This document shows positions 50,531 through 60,988 of a DNA stretch of 64,000 bases, piece by piece. This DNA is from Mallotus nudiflorus (Eukaryota; Streptophyta; Magnoliopsida; Malpighiales; Euphorbiaceae): assembly GCA_947683625.1 (NCBI GenBank), contig CANTUR010000002.1:8464501-8528500 (forward strand). The letters are read 5' to 3'. How positions within the stretch are numbered: position 1 is the first letter of the stretch; each line of letters starts with the position of its first letter. The position numbers were made by a program, and so were the translations under genes. The notes beneath the pieces were generated by a model. That model ran no database searches and was not told the origin of the DNA. It worked only from the letters and a program-made list of their open reading frames with translations.

Positions 50531-52600
50531 GAGACAGATAATAGTAGACGATTTTGCTAATTCATATTATAATTTTTTTAATAATATTATCAAACGAGTA
50601 AAAAGAATAATAATTTGATGTGGCATCATTTGCCAACTTATAAATTAAACTTTCTGTTCCCCTATCACCCAAAAATTTTGAATCTAGTAATCACTTAATA
50701 ATATAAAAAGACCTTGACCAAAATCTTTTATTTTTAAAATAGTAAAACTATAAAATATATATTGAAAATTTTATTCAATAATTAAAATTATTATTTTTAT
50801 TAGCCATGTTTGAGAAAGACTTTTTTTAAAAAAAAAATAATAATAATAATGGTAGAATCTTTAGGTTGTGTCTGCCGGTCAGACTTGGACACTGCAATGA
50901 TGAAATCATTAGGTAGTAGAGTTTGTTTATACAATTACCAAATTAAATTAGATTCATTGATTTTGGACTTTCAGAATATAACGTATGGCAAATAGAGATC
51001 ATGCTATAAACTACAATATATACTGCGGCTGGACAAGGTATTTTTCACATTTATATTTTTTAATAAAAACACTTATTACATTTCTTTAAATTTAACTCAA
51101 TTGAGTAGTTCAAATATTAAAAAAAAAATTAAAGGCACTTGTCACGGGAACCAAAAAATTTCGTTGCTTGATCACCAAAAAAAAGGACCATCCGAAGCAG
51201 CTAACGGAAGCCCGGCGAGAGAGCGGAGCAGAGTGAAGCTCCCTGGTCTAACCGTGTAGGACGAGCGGATCATTTCTGCCATAGTTAGAAATGACTAAAA
51301 AAAAGACCAAGTCACGTAGCTTATTGTCACCTTTATATTTAATTATTAAAATAATGTTTTTATTTTTTTAATATTATCATGAAATATTATATAGATTTAG
51401 TAAAAAGATATATTTTTTGAAAATAAATGACATTATTTAGTCTATTAATTTAAGAGTGGAGGAAAAAAAAAAAGCAAATGGTTTTGATGCAACTGGACAA
51501 CAAAAATCACAAACCACCAAACCCAACTAATCCAACCAACTCGAACAAAAAATTATAGTTTTAGTTGCAACTGTGCATAATGAAAATCTCAAATTAATGG
51601 TGTCCTAAATCATTTTGTCTCCTTTTTTTTTTTTGGTTCATCCTTGTTAGGAAAAAAGAAAGGTCTAAATTGACAACTGACGGAGGCCATTGACCTTAAC
51701 CACAACAAAAAGCATTGAAACCAAATATTTAACCAGCAGAGTGACATTGCCCCCACCTAGGCCAGTCGAATGGTCTAAATAGATGTTCCATGCCGCTAGC
51801 TAAACTCAGTTTATGAAAGAACCACTACAGAAAAGCAACTTTTCCCAATTAAAACTTCCATTCCATCTACCCTGCAACTCCAAATTGAGCAGGAAATAGA
51901 TGAATCGTATATTGGTCGCTAGGCCAACATTAATACAGAATGTCAAAGCCTACAACACTCCTGAACCTAGGGATTGGATGTCAATCATATTGCCTATTCT
52001 CCTCCAACCAGCACAGTATTCAACCACATCGAAAGGCACTTCAACAAAGAACAGAACGTGACTTAATTTTCCCATAACCTTTTATGTGAAAGCATGTGCA
52101 TATTGATTGCAAACATGTTGAACACTGCCTTCAAAATTTTCACAAATGCTTTCAGGGGCTCATATCATTGATGAACACAGAGAATAAGCTAATATAGCAA
52201 GGAGTACATAATAATTCAAGCAGCGCAAGCATAGGACATGAAGCTTAGCTTTAAAACTGAATCAATGCACCTCAATTTAGTAAGTAGGGAGTTTAGTCCA
52301 AGCGGATTTCCTGCAAGCTTTTGTTAATTTTTAAGCTTTAATCAGTGATGGAACTAGTAGAATGAACTCATCGTATGTAAAGAATATATAAATACACCAA
52401 GTGTTCAATTGAATAGAAATTCATTGCTACTTGAACAGTGATGAAAGGATGATCAACATTACTGGTCCCACCCGCATCTTCAAACAGAAATTTAGAGTTG
52501 ATGAAAAAACACTGTCGGACCATTACATTCTTGCACAGGAACATGGCTTTTAAATTTGAAGGCTATTATTTTCCCAATCCAGAATTATCCCAGTAGCTTG
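50531..52600. other. Intergenic DNA downstream of the PPR gene
   Basis: No coding sequence recognised. A GC-rich islet at 51165-51275 (GAAGCCCGGCGAGAGAGCGG and neighbours) stands out from AT-rich surroundings and is of unknown origin. From about 51640 the composition becomes more gene-like and may include 3' UTR exons of the PPR gene: a minus-strand acceptor-like TTGTATCTTCTTCAG lies at 52625-52640. Confidence 0.4.
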
Positions 52601-53789
52601 CCTACTCAAAAAGGATATTCACACTTGAACCTGAAGAAGATACAAAAATCAATCAGTTAAATATAGTCCAGTGGTAAGCAAGGAAACACCAAAATAACGG
52701 TAGAAAGCTAAAGTTTCCTAAACACAAAACCTTAACTTGTTGCAGCCTATAGTTTCAAGAAAACCATATTTCCCCTCAAAAGTATCGCATCCCCAGTCAC
52801 CCTCAAAATTATCACTATGATAAAAAGAATTCCACTGATGAAGTTGGTTTAAGCTATTTATCAACAAGTTGGTTTAGCAAGTTGGATATTCATCACTTAA
52901 CAGCTGAAGGCTTGGACATTTGTTGCTATTAAAACAGGATTTTAACTGCCTTCTTGCTTTATCATAATTTTATGGTACTCAATGCAATGGATATGACGAC
53001 ATGATTGATTACAGTTAGCACCTTCCAAAATGGAACACGTTGGTGCCACAAAGTAAACAAAATAGAAGAATGAGCATACACTAACGAGTACACTGCTAAA
53101 TTGGAATCTGTTTTCTCCTATTTTTTTCCAATTTCATTAGTGGGAAGAAAGGATCCTATTAATGTCACCAAAATGATGCAAAATGTAATTAACAATAAAC
53201 ATACAAATAGCAGAACAATGCAAGTTAATTGGAAACATTTTTTAAGACATTTTTTTTTTTTTTTAAGTTGAGTTTTCACAAGCAAGGATTTCCTAATTAC
53301 CAAAAATTGATGCACAAAATGACCGTCACGAGTACAGACAAAATAGTCCCATGCATCAACAAAAAAAGACCTAAAGTTGATAACCCAAATGCTTTACATA
53401 ATACAACACCAAGTGAATGGATGGTTAACTTCAAATTTGTCCACATAATTGGGAAATTTCCATACAGCATGATCACTTTTCGTTCAGTAACAAATATTAG
53501 AATGGCAGTAAAACAGTATTCAATGTGCAAATTAAAAGTGATCATGAATAACCATGTAAACTGCAACCAAATTTTGCTCACTTACAGGGGAAAAAAAGGG
53601 AGAGTTATCAATGAAATAAGAACCTCACCTTCAACAACTTTCAACAAACAAATAATACCAGAACCAAGCTTTGCCTTTGGTGTTCTTTATGCAAATCTAT
53701 TTGCAAACATATAAATAGAGAAAAGGCTTAAAAATAAAAAACAATGATCAAATTTAAAAAATAAATGAAAAATACTACAAAAAGATATA

Positions 53790-53905
53790 TTTACCTGGCA
53801 CATAGTGAAATGGATCCGACACATCAAGCTACAATGGCAAAGCAATTCAGAACAATCATCTGGTATAAATCTTTTTTGCACATTCTGTTATGAAAGTGAA
53901 CTATC
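53790..53905 (-). other. Decayed duplicate of the PPR gene's last codons, possible 3' UTR exon
   Basis: The plus-strand segment 53858-53904 (CATCTGGTATAAATC...TTATGAAAGTGAA) matches the end of the PPR coding sequence at 53989-54033 (CATCTGGTACAAATC...TCATGAAAGCGAA), about 80% identical over roughly 45 bp and shifted by about 130 bp. On the minus strand it would encode an RMCKK/RFIPDD-like echo of the EMLQRGFVPDD terminus. It is followed by CCAGGTAAATA (about 53800-53790), a good splice donor, so it may lie in a 3' UTR exon. Confidence 0.45.
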
Positions 53906-53976
53906 ACTATCCATTAGTTTTAGATTACAATTTTAATCAACAATGGTCCATGGCAGGCTCTGGCTTGTGGCTCAAA

Positions 53977-56202
53977 CTAAAAAGCATCATCTGGTACAAA
54001 TCCCCTTTGCAGCATTTCATCATGAAAGCGAAATGCTTCTTTCAAGTTGTCTTGGGAAACATATCCATTTATCAAAGAAGTGTAAGTGGATCTATCAGGG
54101 CTTACCTGTCTCTCAATCATTTTCTGTAAAATCAATTCGGCCTCCTGCATTCTACCTTGCCTACAGAACCCCTTCAGAATTACGTTATATGTAATGACAT
54201 CAGGCTGTAGCCCTTCTTTTTCCATCTTATTGATCAGAACAAAAGCTTTGTCCATATTCTCTTCTTTTACAAATCCATTAACAAGAGTATTATATGTGAT
54301 GCTATCAGGAAGTACTCCTGCTGAAATCATCTTGCCCAAGAAATCATCAACCTTTGATGAGTCCCCTGAGCGGCAATAGCCCTTTATAATAATATTACAG
54401 CTGACCAGTGTAGGCCTGATGCCTTTCTCAATCATTTCATCCCACAACCTGAAGGCCTCAGATACAAAGCCTAGATTACAATACCCATTTATTAATATGG
54501 CATAGGAAATGTAACTGGGAAAAATGTTCCTAGAGATCATATCATCCCACAGCTGATTAGCTTTCTCCATCTCACCTACCTTGCAAAACCCATCAATCAA
54601 AGTGTTGTATGTTACAATATCTGGTTTGATATTTCTTTGAGTCATTATTCCAAATAGGCTTATCGCTTTGTTCATATTCCCATCCTTGCAATGTCCATGA
54701 ATGAGCGTGGTGAAAGTGTAAAAGTCAGGAAACATGCCTCTTTCCATCATCTCATTGAACAGTGCATCTGCATCTGTGAGCATCTTTTTCTTGCATAACC
54801 CATTCAATATAGTATTGTATGTAACAACATCCAAAACACAACCCTGCTCTAGCATTTTATCCCGCACATCCAAAGCTTCTGACATCATGCCATTTCTACA
54901 ATAACCATCTATAAGAATAGTGTAAATCACATTATCTGGAACTAACCCACACATCTTCATATCTCTAAAGTACACTAGTGCCTGATCTAAATTTCCATTT
55001 CTTGAGAACACTCCAATAAGTAAACTGAAGCTAACTAAATCAGGAGAAACACCTCGATGTAACATATCATCAAAAATTTCTTTAGATTCCAAAATATTGT
55101 TATTTCTACAGCTTCCAACAAGCAATGTGTTGTAAGTAGTAGTATCAGGACTCAACCCCATGCTCAACATCTCATCCAAAACTCTCTTTGCTCTAGCATA
55201 GCTTCCTTTTTTACATAAACCATTTATAATAGAATTGTATGTAAAGAGACCTGGTTTCAACCCCTTACCTGTCATTGAGTTTATTAAATCAAAGGCTTCA
55301 TCTAAACGCCCTTCACGACAATATGCATTTATAAGAGTATTATGTGTCACAATGTCTGCAAAAACTCCATTTTTCTCCATATCACTTAAGAATGTCTTAA
55401 CGTCATCTATCTTGTGGTCTTTACATAAGGCATTGACCATAATATTTAATGTATAAACATTCAGTTCAATACCACTTCTAACAATTTCCCTATACACTTC
55501 CCATGCCAAATCAACCCAACCCACTTTCACAAGCCCTCCAAGAAGACTATTACAAGCATGTATAGACACCATATGCCTTTTACTTATCAAAATTCTAAAT
55601 GCATCAGTCGCTCCATTTAATTTTCTAGCTTGCACATAAGTTCGGATAAGCAAATCAAACACCAAATTATGTGATCCATAAGTACTACTCATTGACATTA
55701 AGGATTCAATAATCTCAACCCTTGAAACTCCACTTCTCCGAATCATCCTAAGAATTAAAGCTTGTGCATCTGACAGTCTTTTACTATGTACTAAAACATG
55801 AATCATTGCACTCAATGAAATCAATGAATACTTGACATTCTTACCAGTTAAAACGACATGGTCAATAAATCTTTGACCCAGTTGCAAATTAGTGCCACAT
55901 CGTTGCAAAACCTCAACTATTACCAAAGGGTTTAGGTGAAAATGATAACTCTGCAAAGAATTAACATTACCTTGCCTTAAATTCAATAGAATTTTCTCAA
56001 CCAACCAAGAATCTGGTACTGCTGTTGATGACGTTGGTTCTTGATTTTGACTTTGAGAATTCTCAACGGTATGAAGATATCTAGGGATTAATTTTGGGCC
56101 ATAGCTTTTAGGAGAAGGGATAAAGTTAAGTTTTTCGTGGGTTTGAAGAATCTGTTGGTACTCTTTCCGGAAAGGTGGGCAATGGATGGCCATTTTTGCC
56201 AT
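53977..56202 (-). CDS. P-class pentatricopeptide repeat protein (At5g01110-like)
   Basis: A single uninterrupted exon of 741 residues. Residues 1-50 are basic and Ser/Pro-containing with almost no acidic residues at the extreme N-terminus, as expected of an organelle transit peptide (mitochondrion or plastid; not resolved). From about residue 178 to 737 there are 16 back-to-back 35-residue PPR motifs of the pure P type, for example DIVTHNTLINAYCREGRLDE and DVVTYNTILNGLCKKKMLTD; a weaker PPR-like helix pair lies at about 120-158. There is no E, DYW or SMR domain, so RNA editing deaminase or nuclease activity is not expected. The usual role is to bind one organellar RNA and affect its stability, processing or translation. 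The length and layout resemble Arabidopsis At5g01110 (from memory). The first Met (56202) is chosen because it heads the only long frame; Met4 is an alternative. Lack of introns is normal for this family. The next gene upstream is on the same strand, 1.16 kb away. Confidence 0.95.
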   Translation of the reverse strand: MAKMAIHCPPFRKEYQQILQTHEKLNFIPSPKSYGPKLIPRYLHTVENSQSQNQEPTSSTAVPDSWLVEKILLNLRQGNVNSLQSYHFHLNPLVIVEVLQRCGTNLQLGQRFIDHVVLTGKNVKYSLISLSAMIHVLVHSKRLSDAQALILRMIRRSGVSRVEIIESLMSMSSTYGSHNLVFDLLIRTYVQARKLNGATDAFRILISKRHMVSIHACNSLLGGLVKVGWVDLAWEVYREIVRSGIELNVYTLNIMVNALCKDHKIDDVKTFLSDMEKNGVFADIVTHNTLINAYCREGRLDEAFDLINSMTGKGLKPGLFTYNSIINGLCKKGSYARAKRVLDEMLSMGLSPDTTTYNTLLVGSCRNNNILESKEIFDDMLHRGVSPDLVSFSLLIGVFSRNGNLDQALVYFRDMKMCGLVPDNVIYTILIDGYCRNGMMSEALDVRDKMLEQGCVLDVVTYNTILNGLCKKKMLTDADALFNEMMERGMFPDFYTFTTLIHGHCKDGNMNKAISLFGIMTQRNIKPDIVTYNTLIDGFCKVGEMEKANQLWDDMISRNIFPSYISYAILINGYCNLGFVSEAFRLWDEMIEKGIRPTLVSCNIIIKGYCRSGDSSKVDDFLGKMISAGVLPDSITYNTLVNGFVKEENMDKAFVLINKMEKEGLQPDVITYNVILKGFCRQGRMQEAELILQKMIERQVSPDRSTYTSLINGYVSQDNLKEAFRFHDEMLQRGFVPDDAF

Positions 56203-57361
56203 ATGTTGCCACTGGTGGCTTTTGTTGTTTCCTCTTTTCCTTCAGACGGATTTCTAGGAGTGACAGGAAAAGAGGCCTGCCGCCCTTTCTTCAACTGCCG
56301 CCCTTTCTTCAATTTAGCCCTGCAAAGCAAAGCAAAAAAAAAAAAAGGCCTTAGCTTTGGTGGTTTCGTCAAGTATGACTTTGTATATCATGTTTGCTTA
56401 ATCTCAGCCTCGCCAACAAAGCAAAAACCTGTTGGTATCATTTCAAGGAGGCACAAAGATAGCTTTTTTCTTTTTCGTTCTTCTAGACTCGCTAGAAAAT
56501 GCACGAATAACAAATTAAGTAATCTGCATTTAGCTCTCTAATCACAGAAATACTATAAGCAAAAAGTACAACGCAAACGTTCAGCTCAAAAAATACAACA
56601 TAACCAAGAATGGTAGCAATATCCACTAGTTTCTGATAAACAAAATAATATAGATAAATTGAGGCAAGTATCAAACACCCTCTACCGTAACTCTAAAAGC
56701 AACCATGAAAATTAAAATTGACAAAGCAATAAGGAAAAAGGGAGGAAACCCGTATCAAGTATAAACAATATTGAATAATCATAATGACAGAATTCATTGA
56801 AACAAATATGGGAAGAAGACAAAAGTGGCGAACCTTCAAGCAAGCAAGCAAGTAAAAATCTTGTCCATTGTAAAAACAGAACTTGTCTTGAAAGATGATT
56901 GTTAATACGATAAGTTCTTTTACAGAGATTTTTTTTCTGAAAAAAATTTACAGAGGAAATCAAAAGCGAAATGGAAGGATAATCTTTGTAGAATTTCTAG
57001 TTGGGCTTAGTGTTTTACTCGAATAAAAAGCCCTCTACTACATAACATAACAACAAAAGCCCATTTAGGAACTTTTTTGCAAATTCTATAAATAGATGCG
57101 TCATGTGTGTAGAGAGATGAAAAAAAAAAAAAAGAAACTGACATGAAATTATAGCAAAATATTTTCTAATAAAATTCAGAATTTCCATTAAAATACTGAA
57201 CAGAATTTACAAAAGGCTAGATAAAATCTGGAATCCATTCAACTATACATCATCTTATCATTGCTGACAATGATGCTTTAGTTTCCTTTACATAATAGCC
57301 TAGAAAAGAACTACTAAAAAAGAAAAACATATATGAAAATCGATCAAACAATCTTTAGGTA
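56203..57361. other. Spacer between the PPR and PQT3-like genes
   Basis: Expected to hold the PPR promoter and 5' UTR (right after 56202) and the 3' UTR of the PQT3-like gene (left of 57362). Frames here (for example 56137-56541) show no domain. A 13-A run is at 57121-57133. I could not identify a convincing TATA box for the PPR gene. Confidence 0.5.
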
Positions 57362-58930
57362 CTACTTCCCAAAAGAGCCATAAGTCATGCCATTGCAACC
57401 ACCATAATAATAGTATGGGGCTATGTATCCTCCCATTCCCGCCTGCACACCGTACCAATATGGATTATAATCATTAGAGGCCAGAGGCATCATATTGCCG
57501 GCATCTTCAGAAGTTCTGCTCTGCTTCTTTTTTTTCTTCATCTCACCAGAAGTAGCAGTCTTTTTCTCCCCAAATGCAACCACCTTTCGCTGCACTTCTT
57601 CCTCTGCTGCAACCACCGCCACCACCTGCTGTTGCACTTCTTCTGCTGTTTGCACACTTCCTCGAGATGCTGGCTGCTCCAATCTCATTGACCCAGTTGC
57701 GGCCATTGGTACTTCAGCTGCTGCTGTGATCTTAGCTTTCTTAGGCACAGAGGGTAGAGCAGCATCAGGCCTTCTCTTCTTTCCCATATCTTGTACATAA
57801 TCAGGTGATGCCTTCTTTCCTTTCTCAGACAACTCAGAAGCAGATGCAGATCGTACTGCTGAAAGATTCTTAGGTGTTGAATTTTCAGCATTACTACTAT
57901 TACCAGGAACACCAACCTCCAAAATGCGATTAATTGTATTTCTAAGTGTGATGTTAGGGATCAGAGAGTCCGTAAGTACTTGTGTAGCTCCACAAACACA
58001 TTTCAACTGAGAAAGCATCAAATGATCCCTGATACATCTATCACAAAAGCTAGTGAAACAGCATTTGCCAGTCAATGCAGCATCTCGCATAACCTGCTTA
58101 CACAAAGGACAGAGGAGTTCTGGGGGAACATCACTCGCACACAACGATTTCTTCGAAGCTATGCATCCAATTTCCCTATCGAAAGCAGCCTCATTTTGTT
58201 GCAAAACAGGAGCTGCAGCAGGTTTCATTCTTTTGAAATCGTAATTAGGATCTCCATTAGGCGGGCAGTCCTGTATGAAATGCCCTGGCACCCCACATCT
58301 GTGACAAACATAGCCTTCATGAGGTGTTCTCTTGTCCAATCCAAACCCCATTCTTCCATAGTTTCTGCCACACTTCACACCTCTGATGTTCCAGTCCAAG
58401 GTTGGCGTATTGACTAGAGCCTTAATCTTGCTATCTTCATCATATGCTCCATCCAATCCAGGAATTATAGTACTCGAATCGCTCCCAAACTGATGATCAG
58501 ACTTTGTGGAGGACAAGCTAGTAACAGTACTTACTGCAGATGATAAGCCAGAAGCAGAATTGGTAGAATTAGAATTAGATGTTGCAGATGTCTTCCCGGA
58601 TGAGGAAGACAAGGGAATCTGCGTTTCAGTAAGCAGGATAGCAGCGGTATCAATAGGTCTGCGACGCCCAGAGCCAGGAACACGGCGAAGCAAGACAGAA
58701 GTATGATTAGCCATAGACATTGAATCATCATATTCTTCATTAGTGTGAGCATTAACGATAACAAAATCTAAATCAGTACCCAAACACAATCCATTAAAAT
58801 CATACATCTTCGCGGATTTATATTTAGATTGAAGAACTTTTGTTTTGAATGCAGAAACAGAGATAACAGAACCATCAATTGGGATTTCACTAAACTCTTT
58901 GGCACTTGCAAATTTGTAATAAATTCCCAT
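57362..58930 (-). CDS. PQT3-like E3 ubiquitin ligase (DWNN, CCHC, RING; RBBP6/Mpe1 family), intronless
   Basis: 522 residues in one exon. I start at the internal Met (58930, MGIYYKFASAKEF) because the ubiquitin-like DWNN domain of this family begins M-x-I/V-Y-Y-K-F; the open frame extends 11 codons upstream (MLFLFLCIHIA) but that part does not fit. DWNN domain about 1-86, ending SVLLRRVPG. Ser/Thr-rich linker about 105-155. CCHC zinc knuckle 209-222 (CHRCGVPGHFIQDC). RING-type domain about 274-313 (CPLCKQVM...CCFTSFCDRC...CVC). A Lys/Arg-rich stretch with KKRRPDA and PKKAK (about 384-400) may be a nuclear signal. Gln/Val/Glu-rich segment 430-455 and Tyr/Gly-rich C-terminus. Relatives act as E3 ligases and in mRNA 3'-end processing; Arabidopsis PQT3 is a negative regulator of oxidative-stress tolerance. 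Relatives are, from memory, longer (about 750-900 residues) and multi-exon, so this short intronless gene may be a retrocopy with an intact frame. Confidence 0.93.
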   Translation of the reverse strand: MGIYYKFASAKEFSEIPIDGSVISVSAFKTKVLQSKYKSAKMYDFNGLCLGTDLDFVIVNAHTNEEYDDSMSMANHTSVLLRRVPGSGRRRPIDTAAILLTETQIPLSSSSGKTSATSNSNSTNSASGLSSAVSTVTSLSSTKSDHQFGSDSSTIIPGLDGAYDEDSKIKALVNTPTLDWNIRGVKCGRNYGRMGFGLDKRTPHEGYVCHRCGVPGHFIQDCPPNGDPNYDFKRMKPAAAPVLQQNEAAFDREIGCIASKKSLCASDVPPELLCPLCKQVMRDAALTGKCCFTSFCDRCIRDHLMLSQLKCVCGATQVLTDSLIPNITLRNTINRILEVGVPGNSSNAENSTPKNLSAVRSASASELSEKGKKASPDYVQDMGKKRRPDAALPSVPKKAKITAAAEVPMAATGSMRLEQPASRGSVQTAEEVQQQVVAVVAAEEEVQRKVVAFGEKKTATSGEMKKKKKQSRTSEDAGNMMPLASNDYNPYWYGVQAGMGGYIAPYYYYGGCNGMTYGSFGK

Positions 58931-59470
58931 TGCTATATGAATACACAAAAACAAAAATAACAATAATCACAACACAGAAACAAAGATTTCTTCTTTTCTT
59001 TTGTAATCGACAAAAAAAAAAAGATAATAAAACTATCTTGTTCCCTCTATTACAAAAAAAAAAAAAATTAACAATCAAACCGCACAAATCGAAACCCTTC
59101 TGAAATTGAACTTCAACCCAATCGGCAAATCTCCGGAAATTTGCAAAAATTAACACTCCTGAATTCGATCTTCAAGCGATCAATTGAATTGGCTCCAACG
59201 AATTTAAAGAACAAACAACAGCAACTCTCCGGAAATTGAAAAGATTAAGAATCGAAGGCCTTTGAATGTAGAAATCGCTCCAACAAAATTAAAGAAAAGA
59301 GAACCGCAGCAGACTTCTTGACCGCCACGCCAAAGAGAAAAATCGCTTCAGAATTACGCCCAAAAGAACCGCAGACAGGAGATGATGATGATAAAAGCTT
59401 TGAGCGGCGGAGAGAAAACACGAAGAAACTTGAGCAATTCTATACCACTGTATAGGCATCGTATTCTACT

Positions 59471-59478
59471 TTATATAG
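59471..59478 (-). promoter_or_regulatory. TATA box of the PQT3-like gene
   Basis: The minus strand reads CTATATAAAGTAG about 540 bp before the start codon. A CT-rich stretch (TTTTCTCTCCGCCGCTC, about 59418-59402) follows some 60 bp downstream, typical of a plant 5' UTR. The predicted transcript start is around 59445, giving a 5' UTR of about 500 bp unless it is spliced. Confidence 0.55.
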
Positions 59479-59480
59479 AC

Positions 59481-59481
<1 letters not shown>

Positions 59482-59513
<32 letters not shown>
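59482..59513. repeat. (ATT)n microsatellite
   Basis: Ten ATT units just upstream of the PQT3-like TATA box. Confidence 0.95.
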
Positions 59514-59649
59514 TCCGCGTTTAAAGTACGCGTTTAAGATGCGCGTTTAAAATCCTGAGTTTGTTAGGATTTTAATTATCTGAGATCCTAGCCTAGTTAG
59601 GATATGGATATTCCAAATCTAGGAAGCATCAGGGAACAATCTTTTTTTT

Positions 59650-59830
59650 TTTGGGTTAATCACAAGTAAGCGTAGAACAGCCATGTTTGACTGGGCATAC
59701 ACACTCTCGTTCACTTATGCTGTCCCCCTCAGCCTTGCCAGTTCGCCAAGGGCAAAGGGCAACACCACTCTCTTTGGGGGCAGCAGGGCGGCTGCTGAGT
59801 GAAGCCGCCCAACCCAAGAAAGAACATACC
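59650..59830. other. GC-rich islet upstream of the PQT3-like gene
   Basis: About 170 bp with far higher GC than the flanks, including GGGCAGCAGGGCGGCTGCTG (59780-59799) and a nearby complementary GCCGCCC that could pair. No RNA gene, organelle sequence or coding frame was recognised. Confidence 0.35.
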
Positions 59831-60089
59831 CCAGTAAAATAATTTTTTTTTTTAGGATAATAAATTAACTAATTATGAATTCACGTTTTATGTGTACTAT
59901 AAATAATATATATATTTTAAAATAAATAATTATAATAAATTACAAATTAAATAAATATAAAAGTTCAAACTTATTTTTTTTATTAAGAGTACAAATTATT
60001 TTTAATATGCATATTAATAATAATTATTAAATAAATAAAATAAAATAAATATAAAAAATAGGTGAAAAATCTATATATATATATATATA

Positions 60090-60530
60090 TTAAATATTGA
60101 ACCTTAAAGTCATTAAATTAAAGATTTGATAAGTATTTATCTTTATATTTAAGTATTCACTCTAAAATCTAATGTATCAAATTCTTAAAAATTTTGATTT
60201 TTATTAAAAATAAAATATTTATTATAGTTTCTTTAATGTTATTTTTTAATTAAAATACTATTATACATTTTCTAATACTATTCAAATTTTAAAAGTTTTT
60301 ATATAATACATTTTTTTTAACCTCAAACCACTCGATCATTTTTTTCTAAAACATTAGAAATTATATTTTTAAAAAAATTTCTTAATTATTATACAAACTT
60401 CATAGTAATTTAATAAGTCTTAAAATAAATTTTATTATATTTAAAAATAATGGTAATAAAAATTAAAAAATAAAATTAATGTAATATATTTTATTTTTAA
60501 TTTGTTTAGTTATCGTTTTCTCTTTACAAA
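60090..60530. repeat. Dispersed AT-rich repeat A, copy 2
   Basis: Preceded by a short (TA)n tract (60073-60090), as is copy 1 at 41571-42030. Colinear words include GTATTCACTCTAAAA, TTTTTATTAAAAATAAAATAT, ACTATTATACATTTTCTAAT and TTTATTTTTAATTTGTTTAG. Confidence 0.6.
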
Positions 60531-60560
60531 AATTCTTATTTTAAAATACATATGTTTTAT

Positions 60561-60988
60561 TGTCACGACCCAAAACAGGGGCCATGACCGACGCTAGGGA
60601 ACGGGAATTCTTTTGAATCCGGAACCCGTAGCAAGCCTAAAAATAAAATAAACATACAATAATAACATAATATCATAATATCATCCATAATAACTGGATT
60701 AATTCAAAACTCATCTCATCACATAAATGTATAATCTTTAATACAAATCCAGTTTCAATATAATACATCTCTTTAAAATAAAGTACATGAAATCCAATAT
60801 TTTAATTCACAACTACTGCAGTGTCTAGATAAAATAAATAAGACTCAAGTATACAGTTTACATAAAGAAGCCGGGGCGGAAGAAATCCGGCGTATCGACC
60901 TGCTACTGAGGTCTGAGGAAGTTGACTCTCCTGAAAAATAGTCAACGGAGGGAGTCAGACCTCACTGAGTGAATTACTATAATATATA
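60561..60988 (-). repeat. Partial LTR-like repeat starting TGTCACGACCC, copy 1
   Basis: Shares TGTCACGACCC, a GACCG(A/G)C(G/A)CTAGGGAA(C/T)GGG block, AACCCGTAG(C/T)AAGCCTAAA and the far-end CAGACCTCACTGAGT with the start of copy 2 (60989-61440). TGTCACGACCC is the mirror of the GGGTCGTGACA end common in plant gypsy LTRs, so the minus strand is probably the sense strand. It stops where copy 2 starts. Confidence 0.6.

Noticed and set aside
53229..53714. 161-codon plus-strand frame downstream of the PPR gene
   Set aside because: No recognisable domain, AT-rich codons, overlaps the probable 3' UTR of the PPR gene on the opposite strand and begins in a poly-T run.
56088..56541. Frames overlapping the PPR start on both strands
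   Set aside because: Shadows of the PPR N-terminus and its 5' UTR; no homology recognised.
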